NCBI GenBank assembly: GCA_900540545.1
Contig: UQGJ01000009.1
Location: 1-61,475 of the forward strand
Direction: 5' to 3'
Length of the DNA: 61,475 bases
From: an uncultured Eubacteriales bacterium
Lineage (GTDB): Bacteria; Bacillota; Clostridia; Oscillospirales; Oscillospiraceae
The position numbers and the translations under genes were made by a program. Numbering within the stretch: the first letter of the stretch is position 1; every line of letters starts with the position of its first letter. Of this stretch, positions 43,022 to 51,850 are shown in pieces. Below the pieces are notes generated by a model, which made no database searches, was not told where the DNA came from, and worked only from the letters and a program-made list of their open reading frames with translations.

Positions 43022-43646
43022 CCGGCGGGGGTCCCCTTTCTCGTTTGAGAAAGGGGACGGAAAGAAAGCCAGGGCTTCGGCCCTGGACCCAGGGGCGGCG
43101 CCAACGTTACCCTGTGGTCGAAACCGGCCAGAGGTGACAAGTCTGCCTTTCCGCTTCTGCCCCGGCCGTTACGGCCTATCCCGTACTTGGTCACCTCCAT
43201 GCGCTGGCGCGGCGCGCCTGGCATGGCGAGGCCCGGCAAGACTGGTGCGTGACAGCGGGCGGCCGCAAGGGCCGCCCCTACGGCGGAAACCGAAGGTCTC
43301 TTGTAGGAGCCGCCCTCTGTGGCAGCCCGTGCAGACTGGCAATGAGCGCAAGGCCAAGTAAAAGGCGCACAGACCTTGTGGCGGCTTGTTTGCACCGAAT
43401 AAAACGCAACTACTATCAAGTCTTGCCGGGTCATATGCCGAGGGGCGGCAGCCGAAGTCGTTCAAGCGCCAGACCGATACGAGCTGCAACTGCTTTCAAG
43501 CCTTGCCAGCAAACATAAACCGTACCGCCGCCCGGACGCATCCTGGGGTCCAGGGGGCCGACGATAGGGGCTTGAAAAGCCCCGTGTCGGCCCCCTGGTT
43601 TTCTTTCGGTTCCTTTCTCAAACGAGAAAGGAACGCCCCCGGCAGG
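43022..43646. repeat. Dispersed intergenic element, inverted partial copy C plus full copy B
   Basis: Copy B (43267-43646, plus) matches 75-452. Its end hairpins are CCAGGGGGCCGAC/GTCGGCCCCCTGG (43550-43598) and GTTCCTTTCTC/GAGAAAGGAAC (43609-43634). Copy C (about 43022-43100, minus orientation) begins with GTCCCCTTTCTC/GAGAAAGGGGAC (43031-43058), then GGAAAGAAAG and a CCAGGG/CCCTGG hairpin (43069-43086). The whole 43.0-43.65 kb gap is thus framed by outward-facing ends in inverted orientation, like a miniature transposable element. No gene is visible in it. Confidence 0.7.
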
Positions 43647-43655
43647 GCGGTAGCC

Positions 43656-44987
43656 CTATGCTAAAAGCTGCTTCGTACTCCAAGCCCTGCTCCTCCACCG
43701 CACCAGGAACAGCACCGCCCGGATGCACTCGTCGGCGGCCATGGCGCACCACAGGCCCACCAGGCCCCAGCCCAGGACCACGCCCAGGAGGATACTCCCC
43801 CCCACCCCGGTGAGCCACGCGCTGATGATGCAGATGGTGATGGGGAACTTGATGTCGCCGCAGGCCTGGAGGGCGCGGCACATCACCATGTTCACCGCCC
43901 GGCCCAGCTCCAGCGGTATCTCCACAATCATCACCCATTGGGCCAGGGCCAGGACCTGGGGGTCCTTGGTAAAAATGGAGTAGACCGGTTTGGCGAAGAT
44001 ACACAGCGCCACCGACAGAACCCCGGAGACCAGTACCGTCCAGCCCAGGGCCTTTTTGACGTTTTGGTCGGTCTCCTCCACCCGCCCCGCCCCCATAAGC
44101 CGGGCTACCACCACCTGCCCCGCCTGGGACAGGGCCGAGCCGAACATATAAGTGACGTTGGCAAACATGTTGGCGTAGACCCTGGTGTTGACCACAAAGG
44201 CGGCAAAGCGGTTGCACACGGTCTGGATGCAGATTTGGGAGCCGTTGTAGGACAGGGATTCGCCTCCGGTGGGCACACCGATGGCCAGCAGTTTTTTCAG
44301 CTGCTCCCAGGGGAAGGGCCGCAGATACTTGGGCGCGATGACGGGTCCGAACTTCACCCAGAACAGGATGGCGATGACCGCCACCCCCACCAGCCGGGAC
44401 AGGCCGCTGGAGATGGCCGCCCCGGCCACCCCCAGGGCGGGGATGGGCCCCATGCCGTTGATGAGGACCCAGTTGCCGCCGATGTTCAGGCAGTTCATGC
44501 ACACGGAGATAAGCATGGTCTCCTTCATCAGCTGGCTAGAGCGGAAGAAGGCGGTGAAGGTGAGGTAGACCGACTGGAAGGTCATCCCCAGGCCGATGAT
44601 GCGCATGTAGAGGCAGGTCTCCTCAAAAATCTCCTGGTGGACCCCCATGAGCCGGAAGATGGGTCCACAGCCAAACACCAGCACCGCGCTGACCGCCAGC
44701 CCAAAGACCAGGTTCATCAGCAAGGCCACGGTATAGGTCTGGTTCACCTTCCGGGTATCCCTGGCCCCGATGTATTGGGAGACCAGAATCATGGCGGCGG
44801 TGCAGACCACGGAAAATACCAGCAGCAGGAGGTTGGTGATCTGGTTGGCGTTGCCGATGGCCCCCACGCCGTTGGGGTCCACCCAGCCCACCATGATCTG
44901 GTCGGCGTTGCCCACCAGCATCTGGAGCAGCAGCTCGATAAAAATGGGCCAGGAGAGCTTGAAAATGTTGTTTTCGTTGGTCTTCAT
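43656..44987 (-). CDS. MATE-family multidrug/cation antiporter
   Basis: The protein is 443 aa with 12 predicted membrane spans in two similar halves. The N-terminal half shows FKLSWPIFIELLLQMLVGNADQIMVG; the second half opens at AIGVPTGGESLSYNGSQ. MATE proteins expel drugs or metabolites using Na+ or H+ gradients. Its 3' end abuts the dispersed element copy B. The promoter would lie in 44988-45060 on the minus strand; none was clear. Confidence 0.92.
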   Translation of the reverse strand: MKTNENNIFKLSWPIFIELLLQMLVGNADQIMVGWVDPNGVGAIGNANQITNLLLLVFSVVCTAAMILVSQYIGARDTRKVNQTYTVALLMNLVFGLAVSAVLVFGCGPIFRLMGVHQEIFEETCLYMRIIGLGMTFQSVYLTFTAFFRSSQLMKETMLISVCMNCLNIGGNWVLINGMGPIPALGVAGAAISSGLSRLVGVAVIAILFWVKFGPVIAPKYLRPFPWEQLKKLLAIGVPTGGESLSYNGSQICIQTVCNRFAAFVVNTRVYANMFANVTYMFGSALSQAGQVVVARLMGAGRVEETDQNVKKALGWTVLVSGVLSVALCIFAKPVYSIFTKDPQVLALAQWVMIVEIPLELGRAVNMVMCRALQACGDIKFPITICIISAWLTGVGGSILLGVVLGWGLVGLWCAMAADECIRAVLFLVRWRSRAWSTKQLLA

Positions 44988-45096
44988 GGGTCCACCCGAT
45001 CTCTCTCAAATCTTAGTCTATTATAGGAGTTCGGGGGGAGATTACAATTGGGAATAGTGACGTGATTTGGGGATTGGCGGGGCCGGTTTTTGACAC

Positions 45097-45123
45097 AATG
45101 GCGGGGGTTGTCCCCCGGCCATT
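45097..45123. promoter_or_regulatory. Palindrome upstream of the metallo-beta-lactamase-fold gene
   Basis: AATGGC-GGGGG and CCCCC-GGCCATT pair around a TTGT loop, directly after a TTGACA (45090-45095). No -10 is properly spaced from that TTGACA. It could be an operator or a stem in the leader. Confidence 0.3.
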
Positions 45124-45165
45124 CCTGTGGTAAGATAAGGAAAACTTGGAAAGGCGGCGGCGTCC

Positions 45166-46047
45166 ATGTACGAATTGGTCCAGGCCGGTCCGCGCAGCTA
45201 TTACATCGACTGCCCGGCAAAAATCGGCATCTATCATCAGGGGGACGGGCGGGCCGTCCTCATCGACAGCGGAAACGACAAGGACGCGGGGCGGAAGGTC
45301 CGCAAGCTCCTGGACCAGAACGGCTGGACCCTCTCGGCCATCCTCAACACCCACTCCAACGCCGACCACATCGGCGGGAACCACTATCTCCAGCAGCAGT
45401 ACGGCTGCCCCATCTTTGCCCCCGGCATTGAGGCCGCCTTCACCCGCTGGCCCATCCTGGAGCCCGCTTTCCTCTACGGGGGATACCCCTTCGCCGAGCT
45501 GCGGCACAAATTTCTGATGGCCGCCCCCAGCGAGGTCCAGGACCTGTCCGCTCCCGGCTTCCCCGGCGAGGTGGAGGTGCTGCCTCTGCCCGGCCACTTC
45601 TTCGACATGGTGGACTACCGGACCCCCGACGGCACCGTCTTTCTGGCCGACTGCCTCAGCAGCGAGGCCACCCTGGAGAAGTATCAGCTCTCCTTCCTCT
45701 ACGACGTGCAGGCCTATCTGGACACCCTGGACAAGGTGGCCGGGATGGAAGCCGAACTGTTCGTCCCCGCCCATGCCGGGGCCACGGCGGACATCCGCCC
45801 CCTGGCCGAGGCCAACCGGGCCAAGGTCCTGGAGGTCGCCGATCAGCTCTGCGGCCTCTGCGCCGCCCCCCTCTCCTTCGACGTCCTCCTCCAGCGGGTC
45901 TTTGACCGGTTCGGTCTGACCATGACCTACGAGCAGTACGTCCTCATCGGCAGCACCGTGCGCTCCTATCTCTCCTGGCTCAAGGACCAGGGGCGGCTGG
46001 ACTGCACTATCGAACGCAATCTGCTCCTATGGGCGCGGCGCGGTTGA
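45166..46047 (+). CDS. Metallo-beta-lactamase-fold hydrolase
   Basis: The protein is 293 aa. The metal motif is THSNADHIGGN, in which Asn replaces the second His of the usual HxHxDH, followed by PLPGHFFDMVDY, FLADCLS and FVPAHAG. The remaining ligands are intact. The last 80 residues (SFDVLLQRVFDRFGLTMTYE) look like a small helical/winged domain. The substrate is not predictable. A hairpin separates it from lysC. Confidence 0.8.
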   Translation: MYELVQAGPRSYYIDCPAKIGIYHQGDGRAVLIDSGNDKDAGRKVRKLLDQNGWTLSAILNTHSNADHIGGNHYLQQQYGCPIFAPGIEAAFTRWPILEPAFLYGGYPFAELRHKFLMAAPSEVQDLSAPGFPGEVEVLPLPGHFFDMVDYRTPDGTVFLADCLSSEATLEKYQLSFLYDVQAYLDTLDKVAGMEAELFVPAHAGATADIRPLAEANRAKVLEVADQLCGLCAAPLSFDVLLQRVFDRFGLTMTYEQYVLIGSTVRSYLSWLKDQGRLDCTIERNLLLWARRG

Positions 46048-46061
46048 TGTCATGATAGAAA

Positions 46062-46098
46062 AGCGGAGGACCGTCTAAGACGGTCCTCCGCTTTTTTT
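46062..46098. terminator. Bidirectional terminator between the MBL-fold gene and lysC
   Basis: AGCGGAGGACCGTCT (46062-46076) pairs with AGACGGTCCTCCGCT (46078-46092), with TTTTTTT on the plus side and A-rich flank on the other. Confidence 0.9.
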
Positions 46099-46110
46099 CT
46101 CATGCTTTCC

Positions 46111-47334
46111 TTACAGGTTGCCGAACTCCTCGAAGAAGCGGTCGTGGATGACCTGGACGGCGTTGTCGGCGTCGCACTTGTCCACCAGGACGGAGACCTT
46201 GATCTCGCTGGTGGAAATCATGTGGATGTTGATGCCCGCGTTGAACAGGGCCTCGAACATCAGGGAGGCCACGCCGGGGTTGTCGATCATGCCTGCGCCC
46301 ACGATGGAGACCTTGGCAATCTCGTCGGTACTGTCGATGTGGTCGAAGCCCAGCACGTCCTTGATTTCCATCATCACCTCTTTGGCCCGGTCCATGTCGT
46401 CCCGGCTGACAGTGAAGCTGATGTCCTTGGTGTTGTTGCGGCCGATGGACTGGAGGATGATGTCCACGTTGAGTTTGTACTTGGCCAGAGTGGAGAAGAT
46501 GCGGAAGGCGGTACCCGGCTTATCCGGCAGGCCGACGAGGGCCAGACGGGCGATGTGCTTATCCTTGGCGACGCCGCTGACATAGGGCTTTTCCATGGTT
46601 CTTGCAACCTCCTTGACTTTCGTTCCGGGCTGGCCGGAAAAGCTGGAGAGGACCTCCAGATTCACGTTGTAGCGCTTGGCCATTTCCACCGAGCGGTTGT
46701 GCAGGACCTGGGCCCCCAGGGTCGCCAGCTCCAGCATCTCGTCGTAGGTGATCTCCTCCAGCTTCCTGGCCCCCTTGACGCAGCGCGGGTCGGCGGTGTA
46801 GACGCCGTCCACGTCGGTGTAGATCTGGCACAGGTCGGCGTGGAGGACGGCGGCCAGGGCCACCGCCGAGGTGTCGGACCCGCCCCGGCCCAGGGTGGTG
46901 ATGTCGTCGAACTTGTTGATGCCCTGGAAGCCCGTGACGATGACGATTTTCTTTTTGTCCAGCTCGGCCAGGATGCGCTCGGCCCGGACATGCTTGATGC
47001 GGGCGGAAGAGTAGGACGAGTTGGTCTTGAACCCGGCCTGCCAGCCGGTGAGGGAGACCACGGGATAACCCATGGCCTCGATGGCCATGGCGCACAGGGA
47101 GCAGGAGATCTGCTCCCCGGTGGAGAGCAGCATGTCCATCTCCCGCTTGGAGGCGTTGGGATTGATCTCGGCGGCCTTGTCGATGAGGTCGTCGGTGGTG
47201 TCGCCCTGGGCGGAGAGGACCACCACCAGGCTGTGGCCCCGGCGGTAGGTTTCGGTGATGATGCGGGCCACGTTGCGGATCTTATCCGCGTCCGCCACGG
47301 AGGACCCGCCGAATTTCTGTACAATGAGTGCCAT
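46111..47334 (-). CDS. lysC: Aspartate kinase (LysC type)
   Basis: The protein is 407 aa: an N-terminal kinase domain (VQKFGGSSVADADKIRNVA), the conserved TGFQGI and GRGGSDTSAVALAAVL, then two ACT domains. It catalyses the first step of the aspartate pathway to lysine, threonine and methionine. An internal in-frame ATG at residue 247 (46596) has a strong AAGGAGGTT nine bases ahead, so a separate 161-aa regulatory subunit is likely, as in Bacillus subtilis. It is the last gene of the ACT-hom-lysC unit. Confidence 0.96.
   Translation of the reverse strand: MALIVQKFGGSSVADADKIRNVARIITETYRRGHSLVVVLSAQGDTTDDLIDKAAEINPNASKREMDMLLSTGEQISCSLCAMAIEAMGYPVVSLTGWQAGFKTNSSYSSARIKHVRAERILAELDKKKIVIVTGFQGINKFDDITTLGRGGSDTSAVALAAVLHADLCQIYTDVDGVYTADPRCVKGARKLEEITYDEMLELATLGAQVLHNRSVEMAKRYNVNLEVLSSFSGQPGTKVKEVARTMEKPYVSGVAKDKHIARLALVGLPDKPGTAFRIFSTLAKYKLNVDIILQSIGRNNTKDISFTVSRDDMDRAKEVMMEIKDVLGFDHIDSTDEIAKVSIVGAGMIDNPGVASLMFEALFNAGINIHMISTSEIKVSVLVDKCDADNAVQVIHDRFFEEFGNL
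46594..46614 (-). promoter_or_regulatory. Internal ribosome site and start for an aspartate kinase beta subunit
   Basis: On the minus strand AAGGAGGTT (46614-46606) is followed, after nine bases, by an in-frame ATG (46596-46594), residue 247 of LysC. Translation from here would give 161 aa comprising the ACT domains, close to the 163-aa beta chain of B. subtilis aspartokinase II. Confidence 0.7.
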
Positions 47335-47435
47335 GTATATGTACCCCCTAAGAGTTACGTATCAGAAGAGGGACGGGCCGCCGAAACCGGCGGCCCCCAG
47401 TTCCCCCAAAATTCTTTCCGCCCTATCTTATGCCC

Positions 47436-48626
47436 TCAGTCCAGCACCCGGAACAGGGACAGCACGGTCAGGCCCTTCACCGTTTCGTCCAGTTGGGCGC
47501 GGGTCAGGGGCTGGGTCAGGAAGGCGGCCTCCCCCACCGGGGCGTCCGGGCGGGAGAGGACCTCCACGCCGGCGGGCGCGGCATCGGCGCGGACGTACCA
47601 CCGGGAGGCCAGACCCTCAGAGGAGACGGTCACGTCCTCCCCGCCGGGGCCCCACTCCACCCGCTTCCGGGAGCGGATATGGCGGGCGGCGTCCATCACG
47701 TCGGCCACCACGGCGGAGGCGGTGGGCAGCTTGCCCGCGCCCCGGCCGTAGAACATCACGTCGCCGATGGCGTCGCCCTTCACGGCGATGGCGTTGAACA
47801 CGTCCTCCACGCTGGCCAGGGGGGCGTCGGCCGGAACCAGATGGGGGGCCACATAGGCGCAGACCCTCCCATCCTCCTGCCGGATGGCCCGGCCCAGGAG
47901 CTTGATTTTATAGCCCGCGGCCTCGGCCCAGGCCACGTCGTCCAGGGTGACGCCTGTGATGCCCTCGGTGGGCACCTGGCGGGGGTACACGTGGCGGCCA
48001 AAGGCCAGGGCGGAGAGGATGCATATTTTCCGGCAGGCGTCGTGGCCGGCCACATCGGCGGTGGGGTCGGCCTCGGCATAGCCGTTGGCCTGGGCCTCCT
48101 TCAGCGCTGCGTCGAAGGAAAGGCCCGCCTTTATCATGCGGGTGAGGATATAGTTGGTGGTGCCGTTGAGGATGCCCACCACCTCGGTCAGCTCATTGGC
48201 CGCCAGACACTGGCTCAGGGGGCGCAGGATGGGGATGCCGCCGCCCACGCTGGCCTCGAAGAGGTAACTGACCCCCTTCTCCGCAGCCAGAGTCAGCAGC
48301 TCATAGCCGTGCTCGGCCACCAGTTCCTTGTTGGAGGACACCACGCTCTTGCCCGCGTTCAGGGCCCTTCTGGTGAAGTCCAGGGCCACGGTGGCCCCGC
48401 CGATGGTCTCCACCACGATGTCCACCGACTCGTCGTGCTCAATGACGCCGAAGTCGTGGACGATCAGATCGCCGAAGGGGCTGTCGGGGAAATCCCGGAC
48501 ATCCAGGATATATTTGAGCCGCACGGGGGTCTCCACCTTGGCGCCGATATGCCCGGCGTTTTTTGCCAGGACCTCGGCCACACCGGAGCCCACCGTGCCA
48601 AAGCCTAAAATCGCAACGTTCACCAT
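47436..48626 (-). CDS. hom: Homoserine dehydrogenase
   Basis: The protein is 396 aa. The NAD(P)-binding segment is VAILGFGTVGSGVAEVL; the catalytic region contains GGGIPILRPLSQCLAANELTEVVGILNGTTNYILTRM. A shortened C-terminal region (about 80 aa) holds the remnant regulatory domain. It converts aspartate semialdehyde to homoserine. It lies 23 bp after the ACT-domain gene and 101 bp before lysC. Confidence 0.96.
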   Translation of the reverse strand: MVNVAILGFGTVGSGVAEVLAKNAGHIGAKVETPVRLKYILDVRDFPDSPFGDLIVHDFGVIEHDESVDIVVETIGGATVALDFTRRALNAGKSVVSSNKELVAEHGYELLTLAAEKGVSYLFEASVGGGIPILRPLSQCLAANELTEVVGILNGTTNYILTRMIKAGLSFDAALKEAQANGYAEADPTADVAGHDACRKICILSALAFGRHVYPRQVPTEGITGVTLDDVAWAEAAGYKIKLLGRAIRQEDGRVCAYVAPHLVPADAPLASVEDVFNAIAVKGDAIGDVMFYGRGAGKLPTASAVVADVMDAARHIRSRKRVEWGPGGEDVTVSSEGLASRWYVRADAAPAGVEVLSRPDAPVGEAAFLTQPLTRAQLDETVKGLTVLSLFRVLD

Positions 48627-48649
48627 GTCGATTCACCTCATTGTTGTCT

Positions 48650-49090
48650 TTAACCTGCCAGGATTTCGCACTTGATGACCCCCTGCAGGGCCGTGGTGCG
48701 GGAGAGCAGCTCCTCCAGGGCGATGGCCATGCCGGAGGTCTCGGCCCCGATGGTCACCAGGGCGCAGCCACTAGCCGGGATGCCCTGGTTGATGGTCAGA
48801 ATATTCGCGCCCGAGACGGCAAAGCTATTGAGGACCGAGGAAAGCACCCCCGGCTCGTCCCGCAGCCGGATCTGGAAGGTGACGATGCGGCCGTGGAGCA
48901 TGTCGTTGAAGGGCCGCACCGCATCCTTATACTTATAAAACGCGCTGCGGCTGATGCCCGTCAGACCCGTGGCCTGGTGGACGGTCTCGGCCTCGCCGGT
49001 CTCCAACAGGCGCTTGGCCTCGGCCACCTTGCGGAAAATCTCCGGCAGGGCTGCCGCCTCCACAATGAAGTATTTGGGCGGAGTCGCCAT
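48650..49090 (-). CDS. ACT-domain protein of the PheB/UPF0735 family
   Basis: The protein is 146 aa. The N-terminal half contains a helix-turn-helix-like stretch (GLTGISRSAFYKYKDAV); the C-terminal half is an ACT domain (TFQIRLRDEPGVLSSVLNSFAVSGANILTINQ). Members often precede hom in Firmicutes and are thought to sense an amino acid. Its position before hom and lysC suggests a regulator of threonine/lysine formation. Confidence 0.88.
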   Translation of the reverse strand: MATPPKYFIVEAAALPEIFRKVAEAKRLLETGEAETVHQATGLTGISRSAFYKYKDAVRPFNDMLHGRIVTFQIRLRDEPGVLSSVLNSFAVSGANILTINQGIPASGCALVTIGAETSGMAIALEELLSRTTALQGVIKCEILAG

Positions 49091-49286
49091 ATCTCAACAC
49101 CTCCTGTGTTCTGCTTCCATTCTAATCCGGGGAAGCTGTCTTTGTTACAAGGTCATTTGTCCGCGTATCGGGATTTATTTTAGCACAGTAAATTGTCAGG
49201 CGCAACCCCCAACCGACAGAACATCCCACGATTTTTCCACCGCTGGCGGACAATTTTCCGTCGAGTTGACCGAAAGGAGAGCTTCC

Positions 49287-50360
49287 GTGCCGGAAAACAA
49301 GCACCTGCGCTTCCTGCTCTATGTGAGCTACGCGGCCCTGGGCGGGCTGGCCCTGTGGCTGGTCCTCCATTTTTTATTGCCCTGGACCCTCCCCTTTCTC
49401 ATCGCCCTGGCCCTGTGCGCCCTGCTGGAACGGCCCGTCCGCTTCCTCATGGACCGGCTGCGGCTGCCCCGGTGGGGGGCGGCGGCGGTCTGCACCGCCC
49501 TGCTGGCCCTGGTGCTGTGTGGACTGCTGTTCCTGGTGGGCTGGCGGGTGTGGTATGAGGTGGGGGTGCTGCTGAAGCGCCTGCCCGCCCTGTTGGCCTC
49601 CCTGCCCGACCTGGGCCACTGGCTGGAGGACCAGTCCTACCGCTTCATCATCGCCGCGCCGGTGTCCATGCAGCCCTTCCTGCGGGATGCCCTGGACGGC
49701 GCCATGGCCCAGGCCGCTGCCCTGCCCCAGGGGCTGTACGCCTGGCTCATGGATTGGGCGGCGGCCGCCGCCGGGGCCCTGCCCGACTGGGGGCTGTTCC
49801 TCTTCACCACCGCCCTGGCCACCTACTTCTCCTCTGCCCAGCGCCCCGCCCTGCTCGCCTTCCTCCGGCGTCAGGTGCCCGTGGGCTGGCGTCGGAAGGT
49901 CTCCCGGGGCGGGAAGCGGCTCCGGACCACCTTCGGCGGCTGGCTGAAGGCCCAGGGGACCCTCATGCTTATCACCTTCGGGGAGCTGACGGTGGGCTTT
50001 CTGGTCCTGCGCATTGACTTCGCCCTGTTGCTGGCCGCCCTGGTGGCCCTGGTGGACGCCCTGCCCGTGTTCGGCACGGGGACCATCCTCCTCCCCTGGG
50101 CGGCGGTGGAGCTACTCAGCGGGCGGTTTTCCCTGGCGGTGGGGCTGCTGGTCCTCTACGCGGTGGTGTCGGCAGTGCGGAGCCTGCTGGAGCCCAAGCT
50201 GGTGGGGGACCGGGTGGGCCTGCCGCCCCTGGCCGCCCTGCTGGCCATGTACCTGGGCTTCCAGGCCTTCGGCGTGGCCGGAATGGTGCTGGCCCCGCTG
50301 TGCGCCATCCTGCTCAAAGAGCTGCACGACTGCGGTTTTCTGCGGCTGTGGCGAGATTAA
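49287..50360 (+). CDS. AI-2E/YtvI-family membrane protein
   Basis: The start is the GTG at 49287, 6 nt after AAAGGAGA, giving 357 aa. Seven to eight hydrophobic spans surround a soluble central region (residues about 80-170), the layout of the AI-2E/PerM family. The late motif ALVDALPVFGTGTILLPWA fits the YtvI sporulation subgroup. Function is unclear. It is encoded divergently from the ACT gene. Confidence 0.82.
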   Translation: MPENKHLRFLLYVSYAALGGLALWLVLHFLLPWTLPFLIALALCALLERPVRFLMDRLRLPRWGAAAVCTALLALVLCGLLFLVGWRVWYEVGVLLKRLPALLASLPDLGHWLEDQSYRFIIAAPVSMQPFLRDALDGAMAQAAALPQGLYAWLMDWAAAAAGALPDWGLFLFTTALATYFSSAQRPALLAFLRRQVPVGWRRKVSRGGKRLRTTFGGWLKAQGTLMLITFGELTVGFLVLRIDFALLLAALVALVDALPVFGTGTILLPWAAVELLSGRFSLAVGLLVLYAVVSAVRSLLEPKLVGDRVGLPPLAALLAMYLGFQAFGVAGMVLAPLCAILLKELHDCGFLRLWRD

Positions 50361-50393
50361 ACGTTTTCTCACCGTTTCTTCTGGCGGAATCTC

Positions 50394-50422
50394 TTGCATT
50401 TCCCCGCATAATCGGCTATATT
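50394..50422 (+). promoter_or_regulatory. Promoter of trkA-trkH
   Basis: TTGCAT (50394-50399) and TATATT (50417-50422) are 17 bp apart, 39 bp before the trkA start. Confidence 0.65.
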
Positions 50423-50461
50423 AGGAACCGGCGTAAAGATTGCATTAAGAAGGTGCGGGAT

Positions 50462-51850
50462 TTGAATATCATTATCGTGGGCGACGGCAAGGTGGGCTAT
50501 ACCTTGGCGGAGCATCTCTCCGGCGAGGAACACAACGTCACCATCGTGGATACCAACGACGAGGCGCTGCGAAAGGCGTCCGAAGCCCTGGACGTTATGA
50601 CGCTCAAGGGCAACGGCGCCGCCATCACCACCCTGCGGGAGGCCGGGGCCGACCAGGCCGACGTCCTCATCGCCGCCACCAGCATGGACGAGATCAACAT
50701 GGTCTGCTGCCTCACCGCCAAGAAGCTGGGGACCAAGTTCACCATCGCCCGGGTGCGGAACGTGGAGTATACGGTGGATGTGGACGCCCTGAAGGACGAG
50801 ATGGGCATCGACCTGCTCATCAACCCGGAGAAGGCCACCGCCACAGAGATCGCCCGGCTGCTCCGCTTCCCCTCCGCCGCCAACATCGAGACCTTCTACC
50901 GGGGCCGGGTGGAGCTCATGAGCTTCCGGGCCAGGGCCGAGGACTTCTTCCTGGGCAAGCCTCTGTCCGAGCTGTCCAACCAGGTGCGCAACCTGCCCAT
51001 TCTCTTCTGCGCCGCGGAGCGGGAGGGTCGGGTCATCATCCCCGACGGCTCCTTCGTCCCCCAGGTGGGCGACAAGCTGTATGTCATCGGCGCGCCTCTG
51101 GGGGTCCACGAGTTTTTCAAGCTCATCGGCCGCTACGCCCCCCACATCAAGAACGTCTTTGTGGTGGGCGGCGGCAAGATTACATACTATCTGGCCTCCA
51201 TCCTGGAGCGGATGAACATCCACGTGAAAATCGTGGAGCAGTCAGAGGCCCGGTGCCTCCAGCTCTCGGAGGTCCTCCCCCACTGCCTCATCATTCAGGG
51301 GGACGGCACCGACCAGGAGCTGCTGGAGTCGGAGAACTTCTCGGACACCGACGCTTTCGTGGCCCTCACCGGCCGGGACGAGGACAACCTCATCATCTCC
51401 TTCTACGCAATGCAGCGTCAGGTGACCAAGGTGGTGTCCAAGTGCAACCGGCAGAACTACGCCGGCATCGCCCACAACCTGGGGCTGGAGAGCGTTATCT
51501 CCCCCAAGCTCTTCACCGCCAACCAGATCCTTCAAATCGTCCGCGGGATGCAGAACTCCAAGGGCAGCGTGATGAACACCCTCTATAAAATCGCCGACGG
51601 CGGGGCCGAGGCCATGGAGTTCGTGGTGGGCGAGAACACCCTCCACCTGGGCACCCCCCTCAAGGATCTGAAGCTGAAAAAGAACATCCTGGTGGCCGTT
51701 ATCATCCACCAGGGCAAGACCATCATCCCCCTGGGCTCCTCCACCATCGAGAAGGGGGACACCGTTATCCTGGTCTCCAAGGACCACGCCATTCTGGACA
51801 TCAACGATATTTTCAACGACAACATCGTGGACCTGGAGGCGGATGCATGA
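50462..51850 (+). CDS. trkA: Trk potassium uptake system regulatory subunit TrkA
   Basis: The TTG at 50462 is chosen because the Rossmann start (NIIIVGDGKVGYTLAEHL) begins at residue 2; AGAAGGTG lies upstream. The protein is 462 aa with two RCK modules: NAD-binding at 1-130 and again at about 228-345 (VFVVGGGKITYYLASIL), each followed by a TrkA_C domain. It gates TrkH in response to nucleotides. The stop overlaps trkH as ATGA. Confidence 0.95.
   Translation: MNIIIVGDGKVGYTLAEHLSGEEHNVTIVDTNDEALRKASEALDVMTLKGNGAAITTLREAGADQADVLIAATSMDEINMVCCLTAKKLGTKFTIARVRNVEYTVDVDALKDEMGIDLLINPEKATATEIARLLRFPSAANIETFYRGRVELMSFRARAEDFFLGKPLSELSNQVRNLPILFCAAEREGRVIIPDGSFVPQVGDKLYVIGAPLGVHEFFKLIGRYAPHIKNVFVVGGGKITYYLASILERMNIHVKIVEQSEARCLQLSEVLPHCLIIQGDGTDQELLESENFSDTDAFVALTGRDEDNLIISFYAMQRQVTKVVSKCNRQNYAGIAHNLGLESVISPKLFTANQILQIVRGMQNSKGSVMNTLYKIADGGAEAMEFVVGENTLHLGTPLKDLKLKKNILVAVIIHQGKTIIPLGSSTIEKGDTVILVSKDHAILDINDIFNDNIVDLEADA

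Noticed and set aside
45090..45136. TTGACA with TAAGAT as promoter of the metallo-beta-lactamase-fold gene
   Set aside because: The spacing is about 35 bp, too long for a sigma-A promoter.
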